Assembly (NCBI GenBank): GCA_951813575.1
Contig: OX638375.1
Coordinates: 1,751,042-1,815,041 of the forward strand
Direction of reading: 5' to 3'
Length of the DNA stretch: 64,000 nucleotides
DNA from: Candidatus Binatia bacterium
Lineage (GTDB): Bacteria; Desulfobacterota; Binatia; UBA9968; JAJDTQ01
Shown here: positions 44,790 to 53,338 of the stretch, piece by piece
How the letters are laid out: each line of letters starts with the position of its first letter
How positions within the stretch are numbered: the stretch's first letter is position 1
Notes under the pieces: generated by a model
Database searches by the model: none
What the model was told of the DNA's origin: nothing
Seen by the model: the letters and a program-made list of their open reading frames with translations, nothing else
Position numbers and translations under genes: made by a program

Positions 44790-46085
44790 CTACGCCGCCT
44801 GACGGCGGCCCATGGGCACGTAGTCGCGGACACCCGAGCCAAGATAGAGCTGGCGCGGGCGGGCAAGCTTCTGCTCCGGATCCTCCAGCATCTCGATCCA
44901 CTGGGCGAGCCAGCCGGAGGTCCTGGCGATGGCGAAGAGCACCGGGAACATGCTCACGGGCAGTCCCATGGACTGGTAGATGAGCCCGGAGTAGAAGTCG
45001 ACGTTGGGGTAGAGCTTCCGCTGGATGAAGTAGTCGTCTTCCAGGGCGATGCGCTCGAGCTCAAGGGCGATGTCCAGCAACGGGTTGCGGCCGGTGATCT
45101 CGAACACCTGGTCGGCGATCCTCTTGATGACCTTGGCCCGGGGATCGTAGTTCTTGTAGACCCGGTGACCGAAGCCCATGAGCCGCCCTTCGCCCGCCTT
45201 CACTCCCTTGATGAACTCCGGGACCTTGTCCTTGGAACCGATCTCCGCCAGCATACGCAGCACCATCTCGTTGGCGCCGCCGTGAAGCGGGCCGTACAGC
45301 GCGGCGGCGGCGCCCGCCAGGGCGGAGTACGGATCGGCCTGGGAGCTGCTGATGCTCCGCATGGCGTTGGTGCTGCAGTTCTGCTCGTGGTCCGCGTGCA
45401 GGATGAAGAGCACGTCCAGTGCCTTTTCCAGCACCGGGTCCGGCGAATACTTGAGCTCCGTCATCTTGTACAGCATGTTCAGGAAGTTGCCGGTGTAGCT
45501 CAAGTCGTTGTCCGGATAGGCGTAGGGAAGCCCCATGCTGTGGCGATAGACGAACGCCGCCAGGGTGGGAATCTTGCCCATCAGGCGGAAGATCTGCCTG
45601 CGCCGGGACTCCGGATCGAACATCTGCTTGGCGTCCGGATAGAAGGTCGACAGCGCCGCGATGGAGCTGATCAGCATTCCCATGGGGTGGGCGTCGTACT
45701 TGAAGCCGTCGATGAACTTCTTGATGTTCTCGTGGAGCAGCGTGTGGTGGTTGATGTTCCAGCTCCAGTCTTCCAGCTCCGCGCCCGTGGGCAGCTCGCC
45801 ATGGAAGATCAGGTAGGTGGTCTCCAGGTAGGTGCTCTCCTCCGCCAACTGCTCGATGGGGTAGCCGCGGTAGCGCAGAATGCCCACGTCGCCGTCGATG
45901 AACGTGATGCGACTGTGGCATGAAGCCGTGTTCAGGAACCCCGGGTCGTAGCTCATCAGCCCGAAATCGCCCTCCGAGGCCTTGATCTGGCGAAGCTGGG
46001 AAGCATTGATGGCGCCGTTCTCGATGGGGATCTCGTAGGAGGTCCCGGTCCGGTTATCCGTCACGGTCAAAGTGTCTGCCGTCAT
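44790..46085 (-). CDS. gltA: Citrate synthase (type II)
   Basis: 431 residues, the hexameric type II length. Catalytic residues: H in GPLHGGANEMVLRML, H in GFGHRVYKNYDPRAK and D in NVDFYSGLIYQSMG. The N-terminal beta region (DNRTGTSYEIPIENGAIN) is typical of the NADH-regulated kind. It condenses acetyl-CoA and oxaloacetate in the TCA cycle. It has a recognisable promoter and is alone in its unit. Confidence 0.97.
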   Translation of the reverse strand: MTADTLTVTDNRTGTSYEIPIENGAINASQLRQIKASEGDFGLMSYDPGFLNTASCHSRITFIDGDVGILRYRGYPIEQLAEESTYLETTYLIFHGELPTGAELEDWSWNINHHTLLHENIKKFIDGFKYDAHPMGMLISSIAALSTFYPDAKQMFDPESRRRQIFRLMGKIPTLAAFVYRHSMGLPYAYPDNDLSYTGNFLNMLYKMTELKYSPDPVLEKALDVLFILHADHEQNCSTNAMRSISSSQADPYSALAGAAAALYGPLHGGANEMVLRMLAEIGSKDKVPEFIKGVKAGEGRLMGFGHRVYKNYDPRAKVIKRIADQVFEITGRNPLLDIALELERIALEDDYFIQRKLYPNVDFYSGLIYQSMGLPVSMFPVLFAIARTSGWLAQWIEMLEDPEQKLARPRQLYLGSGVRDYVPMGRRQAA

Positions 46086-46121
46086 ACGTCGTTCCTCTTC
46101 CTGTGCGTTTTCAAAGTAGCT

Positions 46122-46150
46122 GTCTTAGAACATCCCCGGTGAGGGGTCAA
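46122..46150 (-). promoter_or_regulatory. gltA promoter
   Basis: The minus strand has TTGACC (46150-46145), a 17-base spacer and TAAGAC (46127-46122), about 40 bases before the gltA ATG, which is preceded by AGGAAGAGG. It is a moderate sigma-70 match. Confidence 0.55.
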
Positions 46151-46236
46151 CCCAATTGTCAGGGGCTTTCGCTTGACATTCGGGGCCGTTTTCGTTCTCG
46201 GAATCCGGCCTCTGAACGGGTCTTCTTGACCCGGAA

Positions 46237-46989
46237 TCACGCGCCGGTGAGGCGCATGCCGCCGTCCACCGGCAGGATGGCGGCGGTGACGTGGGAGGCC
46301 GCATCCGACGCCAGGTACAGGGCCGCCCGGGCCACGTCCTCGGGCTCTCCGATGCGGCCCAGGGGCACCCGGTCGGCGTAGCGGGCGAGCTTCTCCGGCG
46401 TCGACGTGTCCACCATGGGAGTGCGGTTGGGGCCGGGGCAGATGCAGTTGACCCGGATGTTCTGGCGGGCGTGGTCCTCGGCCATGGCCTCGGTCAACCG
46501 GACCATGCCGCCCTTGGACGCGCAGTAGGCGGCCCGCCCCGCCTGCCCCATCATTCCCGAGCGGGCGGCGATGTTGATGATGACGCCGCCGCCGCGCCTG
46601 GCCATCTCGGGGATGGCGTGGCGGCACACGTTGAATACCCCCTTCAGGTTGGTGTCCAGGGTCCGGTCCCAGTCCTCCTCGGTGATCTCCGTCACCGCGC
46701 CGTTGGTGCGGACGCCGGCGCTGTGGACGACGATGTCCAGGCCGCCGTAACGCTCCACCGCCGCCGCCACCACTTCTCTCATAAGGTCGTGCCGCCTTAC
46801 GTCGGCCGGCGTGAACATGGCGGTGCCGCCCTCGGCGTCGATGAGCCGGAGAGTCTCTTCGCCCTTGCTCGCGGTGGTGGAGGTCCCCGCCACCGCACAG
46901 CCCTCCCGGGCGAAGGCCGCCGCGATGGCGCGCCCCAAGCCGGAGCCGAATCCCGTCACCAGGGCTACTTTGCCTTCAAGTTGTGGCAT
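46237..46989 (-). CDS. Short-chain dehydrogenase/reductase
   Basis: 250 residues. TGFGSGLG (12-19), N114, S144, Y155 and K159 give the full classical SDR set; HSAG replaces the more common NNAG. It ends PVDGGMRLTGA. Substrate unknown. It is the last gene of a minus-strand unit with the enolase-superfamily enzyme, from which it is separated by about 110 bases containing a REP-like palindrome. Confidence 0.88.
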   Translation of the reverse strand: MPQLEGKVALVTGFGSGLGRAIAAAFAREGCAVAGTSTTASKGEETLRLIDAEGGTAMFTPADVRRHDLMREVVAAAVERYGGLDIVVHSAGVRTNGAVTEITEEDWDRTLDTNLKGVFNVCRHAIPEMARRGGGVIINIAARSGMMGQAGRAAYCASKGGMVRLTEAMAEDHARQNIRVNCICPGPNRTPMVDTSTPEKLARYADRVPLGRIGEPEDVARAALYLASDAASHVTAAILPVDGGMRLTGA

Positions 46990-47050
46990 GGATCCCTTCC
47001 TTTCCGGATGCCGGCCGACACTGCCGTATATCCATTTCCACCCCGCCCGG

Positions 47051-47074
47051 TTTCCCGCTTTCGCGGGAATGACG
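47051..47074. repeat. REP-like palindrome
   Basis: TTTCCCGCTTTCGCGGGAAT followed by GACG is a compact palindrome of the widespread TTCCCGCGAAAGCGGGAA type, lying between the enolase-superfamily gene and the SDR gene. It is a different family from the CCCGGGTCAAGC type at 8.8 kb. Confidence 0.65.
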
Positions 47075-47102
47075 ATACGTGGGTCGGCGCCATTGCCGGC
47101 CT

Positions 47103-48227
47103 TCAGCTCCCGGCGTACTCCTGCACCGCGTCGTCGTCCAGGACCATCCCGTGTCCGGGGGTCTCCGGCAGCGTCACCCAGCCGTCCACCGGCTCGGGCG
47201 GGTCCTTGTAGAGGGATCTGGCCATGTGCCAGTCGTTCACGTGGAACTCGGTGCGCCAGCCGTTGGGCACGGCGGCGTGCAGGTTCATGTCGTAGTAGGC
47301 GCCGTTGCCGATGGGCAGGTCGAAGGCCTGGGCCACCGCCGCCGCCTTCGTGCCCATGGTGAAGCCGCCCACGGAGCCGACCTGGATGTTCAGGAAATCC
47401 ACGGCCTCCGCCCGCGCGAGGCCCGCCAGCCCGTAGAAGTCCTCCCATTGGCCGGCGGCGATGGGAATGGAGGTATGGCGCCGCAACGCCGCCAGCCTGG
47501 CCGGGTCGTTCCGCAGGAGGGGCTCCTCGAACCACATCAGGTTGTAGGGCTCCAGCCGCTTGCACCACCGGAGCGCCGCGTCGTAGCGCAGCAGGCAGGC
47601 GGCGTCCACCATGAGCTCTACTTCGTCCCCCACCGCTTCCCGCACGGCCCGCACCCGGCGCTCGTCCTCCGAGGGATCGTCCTCGCGGTGGGCGCCGCTG
47701 GCGCCGCGCATGTCGATCTCGCCGTGGATGTTGACCCGGCCGACCATCAGCTTGAGGCGCTTGTGGCCGCGCTCCACCCAGTGCCGCGCCGCTTCCACCA
47801 GGGCGTCCCGGCCGTAGCTCCGGACCCCGAACGTGAAATAGCAGGGCACGGACTGCTGCGCCCCTCCCAGGAGGCGCCACACCGGCAACTCGTAGAGCTT
47901 GCCCCGGAGGTCCCACAGCGCGATGTCGATGGCGCTCACCGCGGCGTTCCACACGCCGGGCTCGGCCCGCGGGTTGAAGCGCCAGCGCATCTCGTGCATC
48001 AGGCGTTCGTTCTCCAGGGGGTCCCGGCCCAGCAGGAAGGGCGTGAGGTCCGACTCGATGAACCGCAGGATGGCGGATCCGGGACCGTGGCCGATCTCGG
48101 CAGTGCCGGTGAGGCCCTGGTCGGTCTCCACCCACACCAGGTCCACGGAGGCGGTCCGGCGGTCGTGGAAGGGCAGGTCCAGGGGAATGTTCGAGAGCCG
48201 CCGGGTCTTGATGGCTGTGATCTTCAT
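47103..48227 (-). CDS. Enolase-superfamily enzyme (mandelate racemase/muconate lactonising-like)
   Basis: 374 residues. A capping domain (1-125) and a barrel domain with probable metal ligands D in ELMVDAACLL, E in MWFEEPLLR and a third acidic residue in IPIAAGQWEDF. The catalytic KxK motif on the second strand seems to be KLM (in KRLKLMVG), with the second Lys replaced, and the usual His-Asp dyad is not obvious, so the reaction is uncertain (dehydratase or other). The ATG overlaps the stop of the macrodomain gene by four bases. Confidence 0.82.
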   Translation of the reverse strand: MKITAIKTRRLSNIPLDLPFHDRRTASVDLVWVETDQGLTGTAEIGHGPGSAILRFIESDLTPFLLGRDPLENERLMHEMRWRFNPRAEPGVWNAAVSAIDIALWDLRGKLYELPVWRLLGGAQQSVPCYFTFGVRSYGRDALVEAARHWVERGHKRLKLMVGRVNIHGEIDMRGASGAHREDDPSEDERRVRAVREAVGDEVELMVDAACLLRYDAALRWCKRLEPYNLMWFEEPLLRNDPARLAALRRHTSIPIAAGQWEDFYGLAGLARAEAVDFLNIQVGSVGGFTMGTKAAAVAQAFDLPIGNGAYYDMNLHAAVPNGWRTEFHVNDWHMARSLYKDPPEPVDGWVTLPETPGHGMVLDDDAVQEYAGS

Positions 48228-48808
48228 GGTGTCGAGTCTCCGTCGGTCTGTTGGGGGCCTGTGGCGAAAGCCTGGTGGCTCACGAACACCTCCGCGTCCC
48301 GGGGCAGGAAGAACACCAGCCGGACTTCCCGGATGGAGAGGTTGGAACGGAGGGCGTCCTGGATGGCCCGGGACGACACCGCAGCGGCCTCATCCATGGG
48401 ATATCCGAAGATGCCGGTGGAGATGGCCGGGAAGGCCACCGTGGCCAGACCCGCCTCGGCGGCGAGGGCGAGGGAGTTGCGGTAACAGTCGGCCAGCTTC
48501 TCCGCCTTGTCCGCACCGCCGCTGCCGTACACGGGACCCACGGTGTGGATGACGTGACGCGCGGGCATCCTGCCGGCCGTGGTCAGCACGGCCCCGCCGG
48601 TGGGAAGACCGTCGGGGTAGCGCGTGCTCCGGATGTCCTTGCACTCCTCCAGGATGGCCGGCCCGCCCGCCCGGTGGATTGCCCCGTCCACGCCGCCGCC
48701 GCCCAGCAGCGACCCGTTGGCGGCGTTCACCACCGCGTCCACCGCCTCCTGGGTGATGTCCCCCACCTTGACGACCACACGGCCGTCCTGAAAGCTGGGG
48801 AGTTTCAC
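48224..48808 (-). CDS. Macrodomain protein (ADP-ribose-binding, MacroD/YmdB-like)
   Basis: 194 residues. Conserved elements: VKVGDITQEAVDAVVNAANG (5-30 region), LLGGGGVDGAIHRAGG near 40, PTGGAVLTTAGRMPARHVIH and the second loop FPAISTGIFGYPMDEAA near 125. These bind ADP-ribose and in YmdB/MacroD proteins hydrolyse O-acetyl-ADP-ribose or mono-ADP-ribosylation. Start GTG overlaps the preceding stop. It sits inside a catabolic unit, between a MetE-like gene and an enolase-superfamily gene, with four-base overlaps on both sides. Confidence 0.9.
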   Translation of the reverse strand: MKLPSFQDGRVVVKVGDITQEAVDAVVNAANGSLLGGGGVDGAIHRAGGPAILEECKDIRSTRYPDGLPTGGAVLTTAGRMPARHVIHTVGPVYGSGGADKAEKLADCYRNSLALAAEAGLATVAFPAISTGIFGYPMDEAAAVSSRAIQDALRSNLSIREVRLVFFLPRDAEVFVSHQAFATGPQQTDGDSTP

Positions 48809-49956
48809 GCCTGTCCCCACACCTGCCGCGCCGTCTCCACCACCCGTTCGAGCTTCCGCTTCTGGTCGTCCGGCGTGATGAGATTGCCGACCGCGTCCGA
48901 AGAGAAGCCGCACTGGGGACTGATGGCCAGTTGCTCCAGCGGCAGGAACCGGGCGGCGTCATCGATACGCCGTTTCAGATCGTCCACGCTCTCCAGCTCC
49001 GGCACCTTGGTGCTGACCAGTCCCAGCACCACCACCGTGCCCTTGCGGACGAACCGCAGCGGCTCGAACCCCCCGGCCCGTTCGGTGTCGTACTCCAACA
49101 GCAGCCGGCGATGCTTCAGTCCGGCGAACAACCGCTCCGCCACCGCGTCGTAGGAGCCCTCACGGTGCCACATGCTGCGCTGGTTGCCCCGGCAGAGATG
49201 GATGCCCGACACGGCCTCGCCGAAGGCATCGAGAATCCGGTTGTCGGCGGCGATGGACCGCTCCAGGTTGACGTCCGGGTCTTCCCCCCGCTGCCGCATG
49301 GCCTGCAGCGACGGCTCGTCGACGTAGGCCGTGTAGCCCGGTGCGTCGATCTGGATATAACGGCAGCCGGCCTCCACCAAGCCCGTCACCATGGCCTTCT
49401 CGATGGCCACGACGTCATCGAGGAAGTCCTCGACCGTGGGATAGATGTCGCGCGAGTTCTCGTAATCGAACCGCTGGCTGATGCGATCGGGGCCCACGAG
49501 CGCCACCTTTGCGGGGGTGTGGGTCACGGTGCCGAGGTAACGGTATTCCTCCAGCGGCAGGTTCCGCGCCAGACGCAGGCGCTCCACCGCCGGCAGCCGG
49601 TGCCAGACCGGCACCTGGGGGTTCACGTCGCGCTGAACGTCCCAGCGCCGCAGCGCCGTGCCGCCATGGGACTGGCGTTCCAGGATCTCCATGCGGGCCG
49701 CCCCCGAGCGAAACCCTTCCACGCAGGCGCCGAAGCTGTCCTGGAAGTTCAGCCTGCGGAACTCGCCGTCGGTCACCACCCCCAGGCCAAGGCTCTCCTG
49801 CAATGCCACGGCCGCGCGGATTTCCTCGTCCTCCACCTGCCGTAGTCCGGCGGCATCCACGTCGCCGGCCTCGAAACGGCGCCGCGCCTGCTTGAGCCGC
49901 TCAGGCCGTAGCAGGCTTCCCACCACATCGGTCCTCATGGTCGCCAGTTCGCTCAT
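48805..49956 (-). CDS. MetE C-terminal-like, zinc-dependent methyl- or alkyl-transferase
   Basis: 383 residues, corresponding only to the catalytic half of cobalamin-independent methionine synthase. The four zinc ligands can be seen: H and C in GIHLCRGN, E in LLLEYDTERAG and C in SPQCGFSS. TDGEFRRLNFQDSF near 60 is also typical. Such short proteins are archaeal-type methionine synthases or unrelated alkyl transferases; the acceptor is unknown. The start has GGAGG upstream. First gene of the unit with the macrodomain and enolase-superfamily genes. Confidence 0.85.
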   Translation of the reverse strand: MSELATMRTDVVGSLLRPERLKQARRRFEAGDVDAAGLRQVEDEEIRAAVALQESLGLGVVTDGEFRRLNFQDSFGACVEGFRSGAARMEILERQSHGGTALRRWDVQRDVNPQVPVWHRLPAVERLRLARNLPLEEYRYLGTVTHTPAKVALVGPDRISQRFDYENSRDIYPTVEDFLDDVVAIEKAMVTGLVEAGCRYIQIDAPGYTAYVDEPSLQAMRQRGEDPDVNLERSIAADNRILDAFGEAVSGIHLCRGNQRSMWHREGSYDAVAERLFAGLKHRRLLLEYDTERAGGFEPLRFVRKGTVVVLGLVSTKVPELESVDDLKRRIDDAARFLPLEQLAISPQCGFSSDAVGNLITPDDQKRKLERVVETARQVWGQA

Positions 49957-49974
49957 CTCCAACCTCCTTCCAGC

Positions 49975-50040
49975 CCGCTGCAACCACTCCGTCTGCTCCA
50001 TGAGGATGGCGTCTGTCAAGCCCTTGAAGGTCTTGCCCGG
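49975..50040 (-). pseudogene. Relic of an ATP-dependent DNA ligase gene
   Basis: Sixty-six bases match the DNA ligase gene near 59.6 kb with about ten differences. In frame they encode GKTFKGLTDA, then a segment with EQTEWLQR, against GKTFKGLTDA and EQTELLQR in the intact ligase. No ligase sequence is seen on either side. It is a small fragment in the upstream region of the MetE-like gene. Confidence 0.75.
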
Positions 50041-50192
50041 CTGCCTCGCCGGGTCGCCGCGTAGGCCGCCATACCTTCTGGCGCCGGCCCAATGCCCGTG
50101 ATAGAGTCCGCCGACGTGGCTCGTGCAACCCGCGGGAAGCGCGGGCTTGACCACGGGTGTGCCTGTCGGTTTTCGCCGGGAGAGTCACAGGT

Positions 50193-52139
50193 GTGAAGGA
50201 AACCCAAGACGGATCTGAAACCTCTGGCAATCCGACCTTCATCGGGCTCTTGATCGTCGGCTTGTCGTTGTTCCTCGCCCTTTTCCACCTCTACACGGGT
50301 GTGTTCGGCACTCTGAATGCGATGCTGCAACGCAGCATTCATTTGGGGGTCGCCCTGGTGCTGGTTTTCCTGATTTATCCCGCGAAAAAGGGGGCCAAAG
50401 GCACGCCGGGCGTCTCCAATTACGTTTTCCTGGCGCTCGCGATCACGTCGATGGGTTATCTCTATTGGAATAGCGAGTATCTGACCCAGGAACGCATCTC
50501 CATGTTGACACCGGCCACCTTGATCGAGACGGCTCTCGGCATTTGCCTGATATCGGTTGTTCTCGAAGGCGTGCGAAGAACGCTCGGGATGCCTCTGGCC
50601 ATCGTCGTTGCCGTGTTCATCGTCTACTACATCGTCGGCCCGTATTTCCCGTCCGACGGCATCGGCTATGCGGCGCTCGGCTACGAAGTCTTTATCGACA
50701 ATCAATACCTTTCGCTGGCCGGGATGTTCGGCCTGGCGCTGGGCATCTCGGCCACGTTCCTGCCGCTGTTCATCATCTTCGGACGCATCATGAACGCCAC
50801 GGGTTTCGGCGGATTCCTGACGGACTTCGCCATGGGCGTCGCCGGGCGCACACGGGGCGGACCGGCGAAGGTTGCGATCATTTCCAGCGCGCTCTTCGGC
50901 ACCATCAATGGCAGCGCCACGGCGAATGCGCTCACCACGGGCAATTTCACCATCCCGCTGATGAAGCGGTCCGGCTACTCGGATCACTTTTCCGCCGGGG
51001 TCGAGGCCTCGGCCTCGACGGGCGGCCAGATCATGCCGCCGATCATGGGAGCGGCTGCCTTCCTGATGGCCGAGTTTGCCAGGATTCCCTACGTCACCAT
51101 CATGCAGTACGCGATATTTCCGGCGATCCTCTTCTTCCTGGGCATCTTCGTCACCGTCGACCTGGAGGCCAAGAAGCTGCGGCTCAAGGGCCTCGCGAGC
51201 GACGAACTGCCGGACTGGAAATCGCAGGTTCCGAAATACCTTCATTTGCTGGTGCCCATCGGAATACTGATATGGCTGATCGTCGAGAACCGCTCGCTGA
51301 TGTATTCGATCACGGTCTCGATCATCGCCTTGTTCGTTCTCGCCTATTTGCACAGCGCCACCCGCATGAACTGGCGGGCGCTGGTGGATGCCCTGGTGGC
51401 ATCGAGCCGCGACATTCTCGGGGTGGCCATGGCAACGGCGGCGGTGGGAATCATCGTCGGAATCGTGGGATTGACGGGGCTCGGGATCAAGCTCTCTTCC
51501 CTGATGGTGGACCTCAGCGTCGGCAATCTGTTGGCGTCCCTGCTGCTTGCGTTCCTGGGCGCCATGGTCCTCGGAATGACCATGAACACGTCGGCGGTTT
51601 ATCTGCTGCTGGTGGCGCTGATCATACCGGGGTTGCTCAAAGTCGGTCTCGCCGTGCCGCAGGCGCACTTCTTCGGCTTCTACTTCGGCGTGCTGGCCCA
51701 GGTCACCCCTCCCGTGGCGGTGACCGCATACGCGGCCGCGGGGCTCGCCCGGGCCGACCTGAACAAGACGGGCTATGCCGCGGTCAAGCTGTGCGCATCG
51801 GGCTTCGTGGTCCCGTTCATGTTTGCATACTCGCCGGAATTGCTGTTGATCGGCTCCTGGCAGGACATCGCCATCGCCATACCGTCCGCCGTGATCGGGG
51901 TCTACGTGGTGTCGGTCGCGGCGTCGGCGTACTGGCTGACGCACATGCGCTGGTATGAACGCCTGGTGGCGTTGGGTGGCGCCCTTCTGACTATATTCCC
52001 CGGAATTTGGTCCGATATCATCGGCCTTGCGCTGATCGGAGTCGTGTTGGCGAGCCAGTACAAGCGGGTCCGGGACGAAGACGTGCGTGCGGCGCGCCGG
52101 GACCGCGAGTATGACGTTGATCCAGGTGTCACGAAATGA
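50193..52139 (+). CDS. TRAP transporter fused permease (small and large subunits)
   Basis: 648 residues, strongly hydrophobic with about 16 membrane segments: an N-terminal DctQ-like four-segment part (about 1-140) followed by a DctM-like part. GTINGSATANALTTGNFTIP near 245 and GVEASASTGGQIMPPIMGAA near 270 are the highly conserved TAXI-TRAP large-subunit motifs, and QVTPPVAVTAYAAAGLA near 510 follows. It imports a small organic acid using a sodium or proton gradient with the TAXI binding protein next door. GTG with GGGAGAG upstream is the chosen start. Confidence 0.93.
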   Translation: MKETQDGSETSGNPTFIGLLIVGLSLFLALFHLYTGVFGTLNAMLQRSIHLGVALVLVFLIYPAKKGAKGTPGVSNYVFLALAITSMGYLYWNSEYLTQERISMLTPATLIETALGICLISVVLEGVRRTLGMPLAIVVAVFIVYYIVGPYFPSDGIGYAALGYEVFIDNQYLSLAGMFGLALGISATFLPLFIIFGRIMNATGFGGFLTDFAMGVAGRTRGGPAKVAIISSALFGTINGSATANALTTGNFTIPLMKRSGYSDHFSAGVEASASTGGQIMPPIMGAAAFLMAEFARIPYVTIMQYAIFPAILFFLGIFVTVDLEAKKLRLKGLASDELPDWKSQVPKYLHLLVPIGILIWLIVENRSLMYSITVSIIALFVLAYLHSATRMNWRALVDALVASSRDILGVAMATAAVGIIVGIVGLTGLGIKLSSLMVDLSVGNLLASLLLAFLGAMVLGMTMNTSAVYLLLVALIIPGLLKVGLAVPQAHFFGFYFGVLAQVTPPVAVTAYAAAGLARADLNKTGYAAVKLCASGFVVPFMFAYSPELLLIGSWQDIAIAIPSAVIGVYVVSVAASAYWLTHMRWYERLVALGGALLTIFPGIWSDIIGLALIGVVLASQYKRVRDEDVRAARRDREYDVDPGVTK

Positions 52140-52226
52140 GAAAGGAGGACAATATCCAGGCCCTTTGGAATGCGTTCAACAACACGGTCCGTATCCGCTA
52201 ACCGTCAATACCAAGGAGGAAATGTC

Positions 52227-53207
52227 ATGAACAAAGGGAACTCGGCGGCGCTCTTCGCCGCGACCGTGCTGATCTCGATTTGTGTCGTGTTCTCCGGCAT
52301 CCCGTCCGCGGCTGCGCAGAGCGCCAAGAAGGTTGACTTCTTCCTGGCCACCTCCGGCCCGGGCAGTTCGTTCTATCCGCTTTCGGTGGCGCTCGCGGAG
52401 GTGTGGAAGAAAAACATTCCCGGACTCAATGTCAGCCTGGCGCCGGGCGGTGGCGTCGGATCGGTGGTGGCCACCGGCACGGCCAAGGCTCATGTCGGCA
52501 TGACGCTCTCCAGCGCCGCCGTGGACGGCATAAAGGGCAGGCCGCCCTTTCCGGGACCGCATCCGGATGTCCGTGCCCTGGCATCGCTCGACCCGCAAGC
52601 CTTCCAGTTCCTGGCCTACAAGCGGTCAGGGCTCACCAAGCTTGAAGAGCTCGCCGGCAAGCGCGTCTATGTCAAGCCGAAGAGATTTGCCGCCCATGCC
52701 ATCAATCTGCTGGTGCTGAAGGTTCACGGAATGACGCTCAAGAGCCTCTCCAAGGCCGAAACGGTGTCCAAACCCGACGCGGTCAACCTGTTCAAGGACG
52801 GCCACGTCGATGCGATGCTGTGGATGGGGCCGGTTCCGGACTCGCTCATCCTGAACGCCTCGCTCAACCGTCCCATCAATCTCCTGCGGATATCCGATGC
52901 GAAGAAGCAGGAGCTTCGGAAGATCAACCCGGGTATCGTTCCGCTCGTACTTTCCAAGGGGCTTTACCCCGGCGTGGATGAGGATTTCCAAACTTTGTCC
53001 GTACCGCGCGTGCTGGTCATGAGCAAGGATGTTTCGGATGACAAGGCCTACAGCCTTGCGAAGACCCTGGTGGAAAAATGGGAAGACCTGAAACTTGCGG
53101 ATCCGGGGCTCAAGCTGGTGAAGGTCGAGAGCACCGCCACCGACTTCGGCGTCACTTATCATCCGGGTGCCGCCAAGTACTACAAGGAGCGGGGTTGGAT
53201 GAAGTAG
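52227..53207 (+). CDS. TAXI family TRAP transporter solute-binding protein
   Basis: 326 residues. A Sec signal peptide spans about the first 30 residues (cleavage after SAAAQ or nearby). The mature part begins VDFFLATSGPGSSFYPLSVA, the G-x-x-S-x-F-Y-P-x-x-x-A pattern of TAXI proteins; ALASLDPQAFQFL and GVDEDFQTLSVPRVLV are also typical. It binds the substrate for the fused permease upstream. Start supported by AAGGAGGA. Substrate unknown, perhaps the same compound metabolised by the dehydrogenase and amidase-like genes downstream. Confidence 0.92.
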   Translation: MNKGNSAALFAATVLISICVVFSGIPSAAAQSAKKVDFFLATSGPGSSFYPLSVALAEVWKKNIPGLNVSLAPGGGVGSVVATGTAKAHVGMTLSSAAVDGIKGRPPFPGPHPDVRALASLDPQAFQFLAYKRSGLTKLEELAGKRVYVKPKRFAAHAINLLVLKVHGMTLKSLSKAETVSKPDAVNLFKDGHVDAMLWMGPVPDSLILNASLNRPINLLRISDAKKQELRKINPGIVPLVLSKGLYPGVDEDFQTLSVPRVLVMSKDVSDDKAYSLAKTLVEKWEDLKLADPGLKLVKVESTATDFGVTYHPGAAKYYKERGWMK

Positions 53208-53338
53208 GACCGTGGACGAAGGGATCGATCCTGTTCGCCGGTTCCGGGGCGGCGGCGTGCGAGCGTGGCCCCGCCGCCGAGCCCGGCGGGGTCGGTCCCG
53301 CTTCGTCTCCGCTGTCAATTCGAACGGGAGGGAAGACA

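Noticed and set aside
46237-48135. One very long minus-strand open frame covering the SDR and much of the enolase-superfamily gene
   Set aside because: Only the SDR part (up to 46989) matches a known family; the rest is the antiparallel or out-of-frame shadow of the enolase-superfamily gene in GC-rich DNA.
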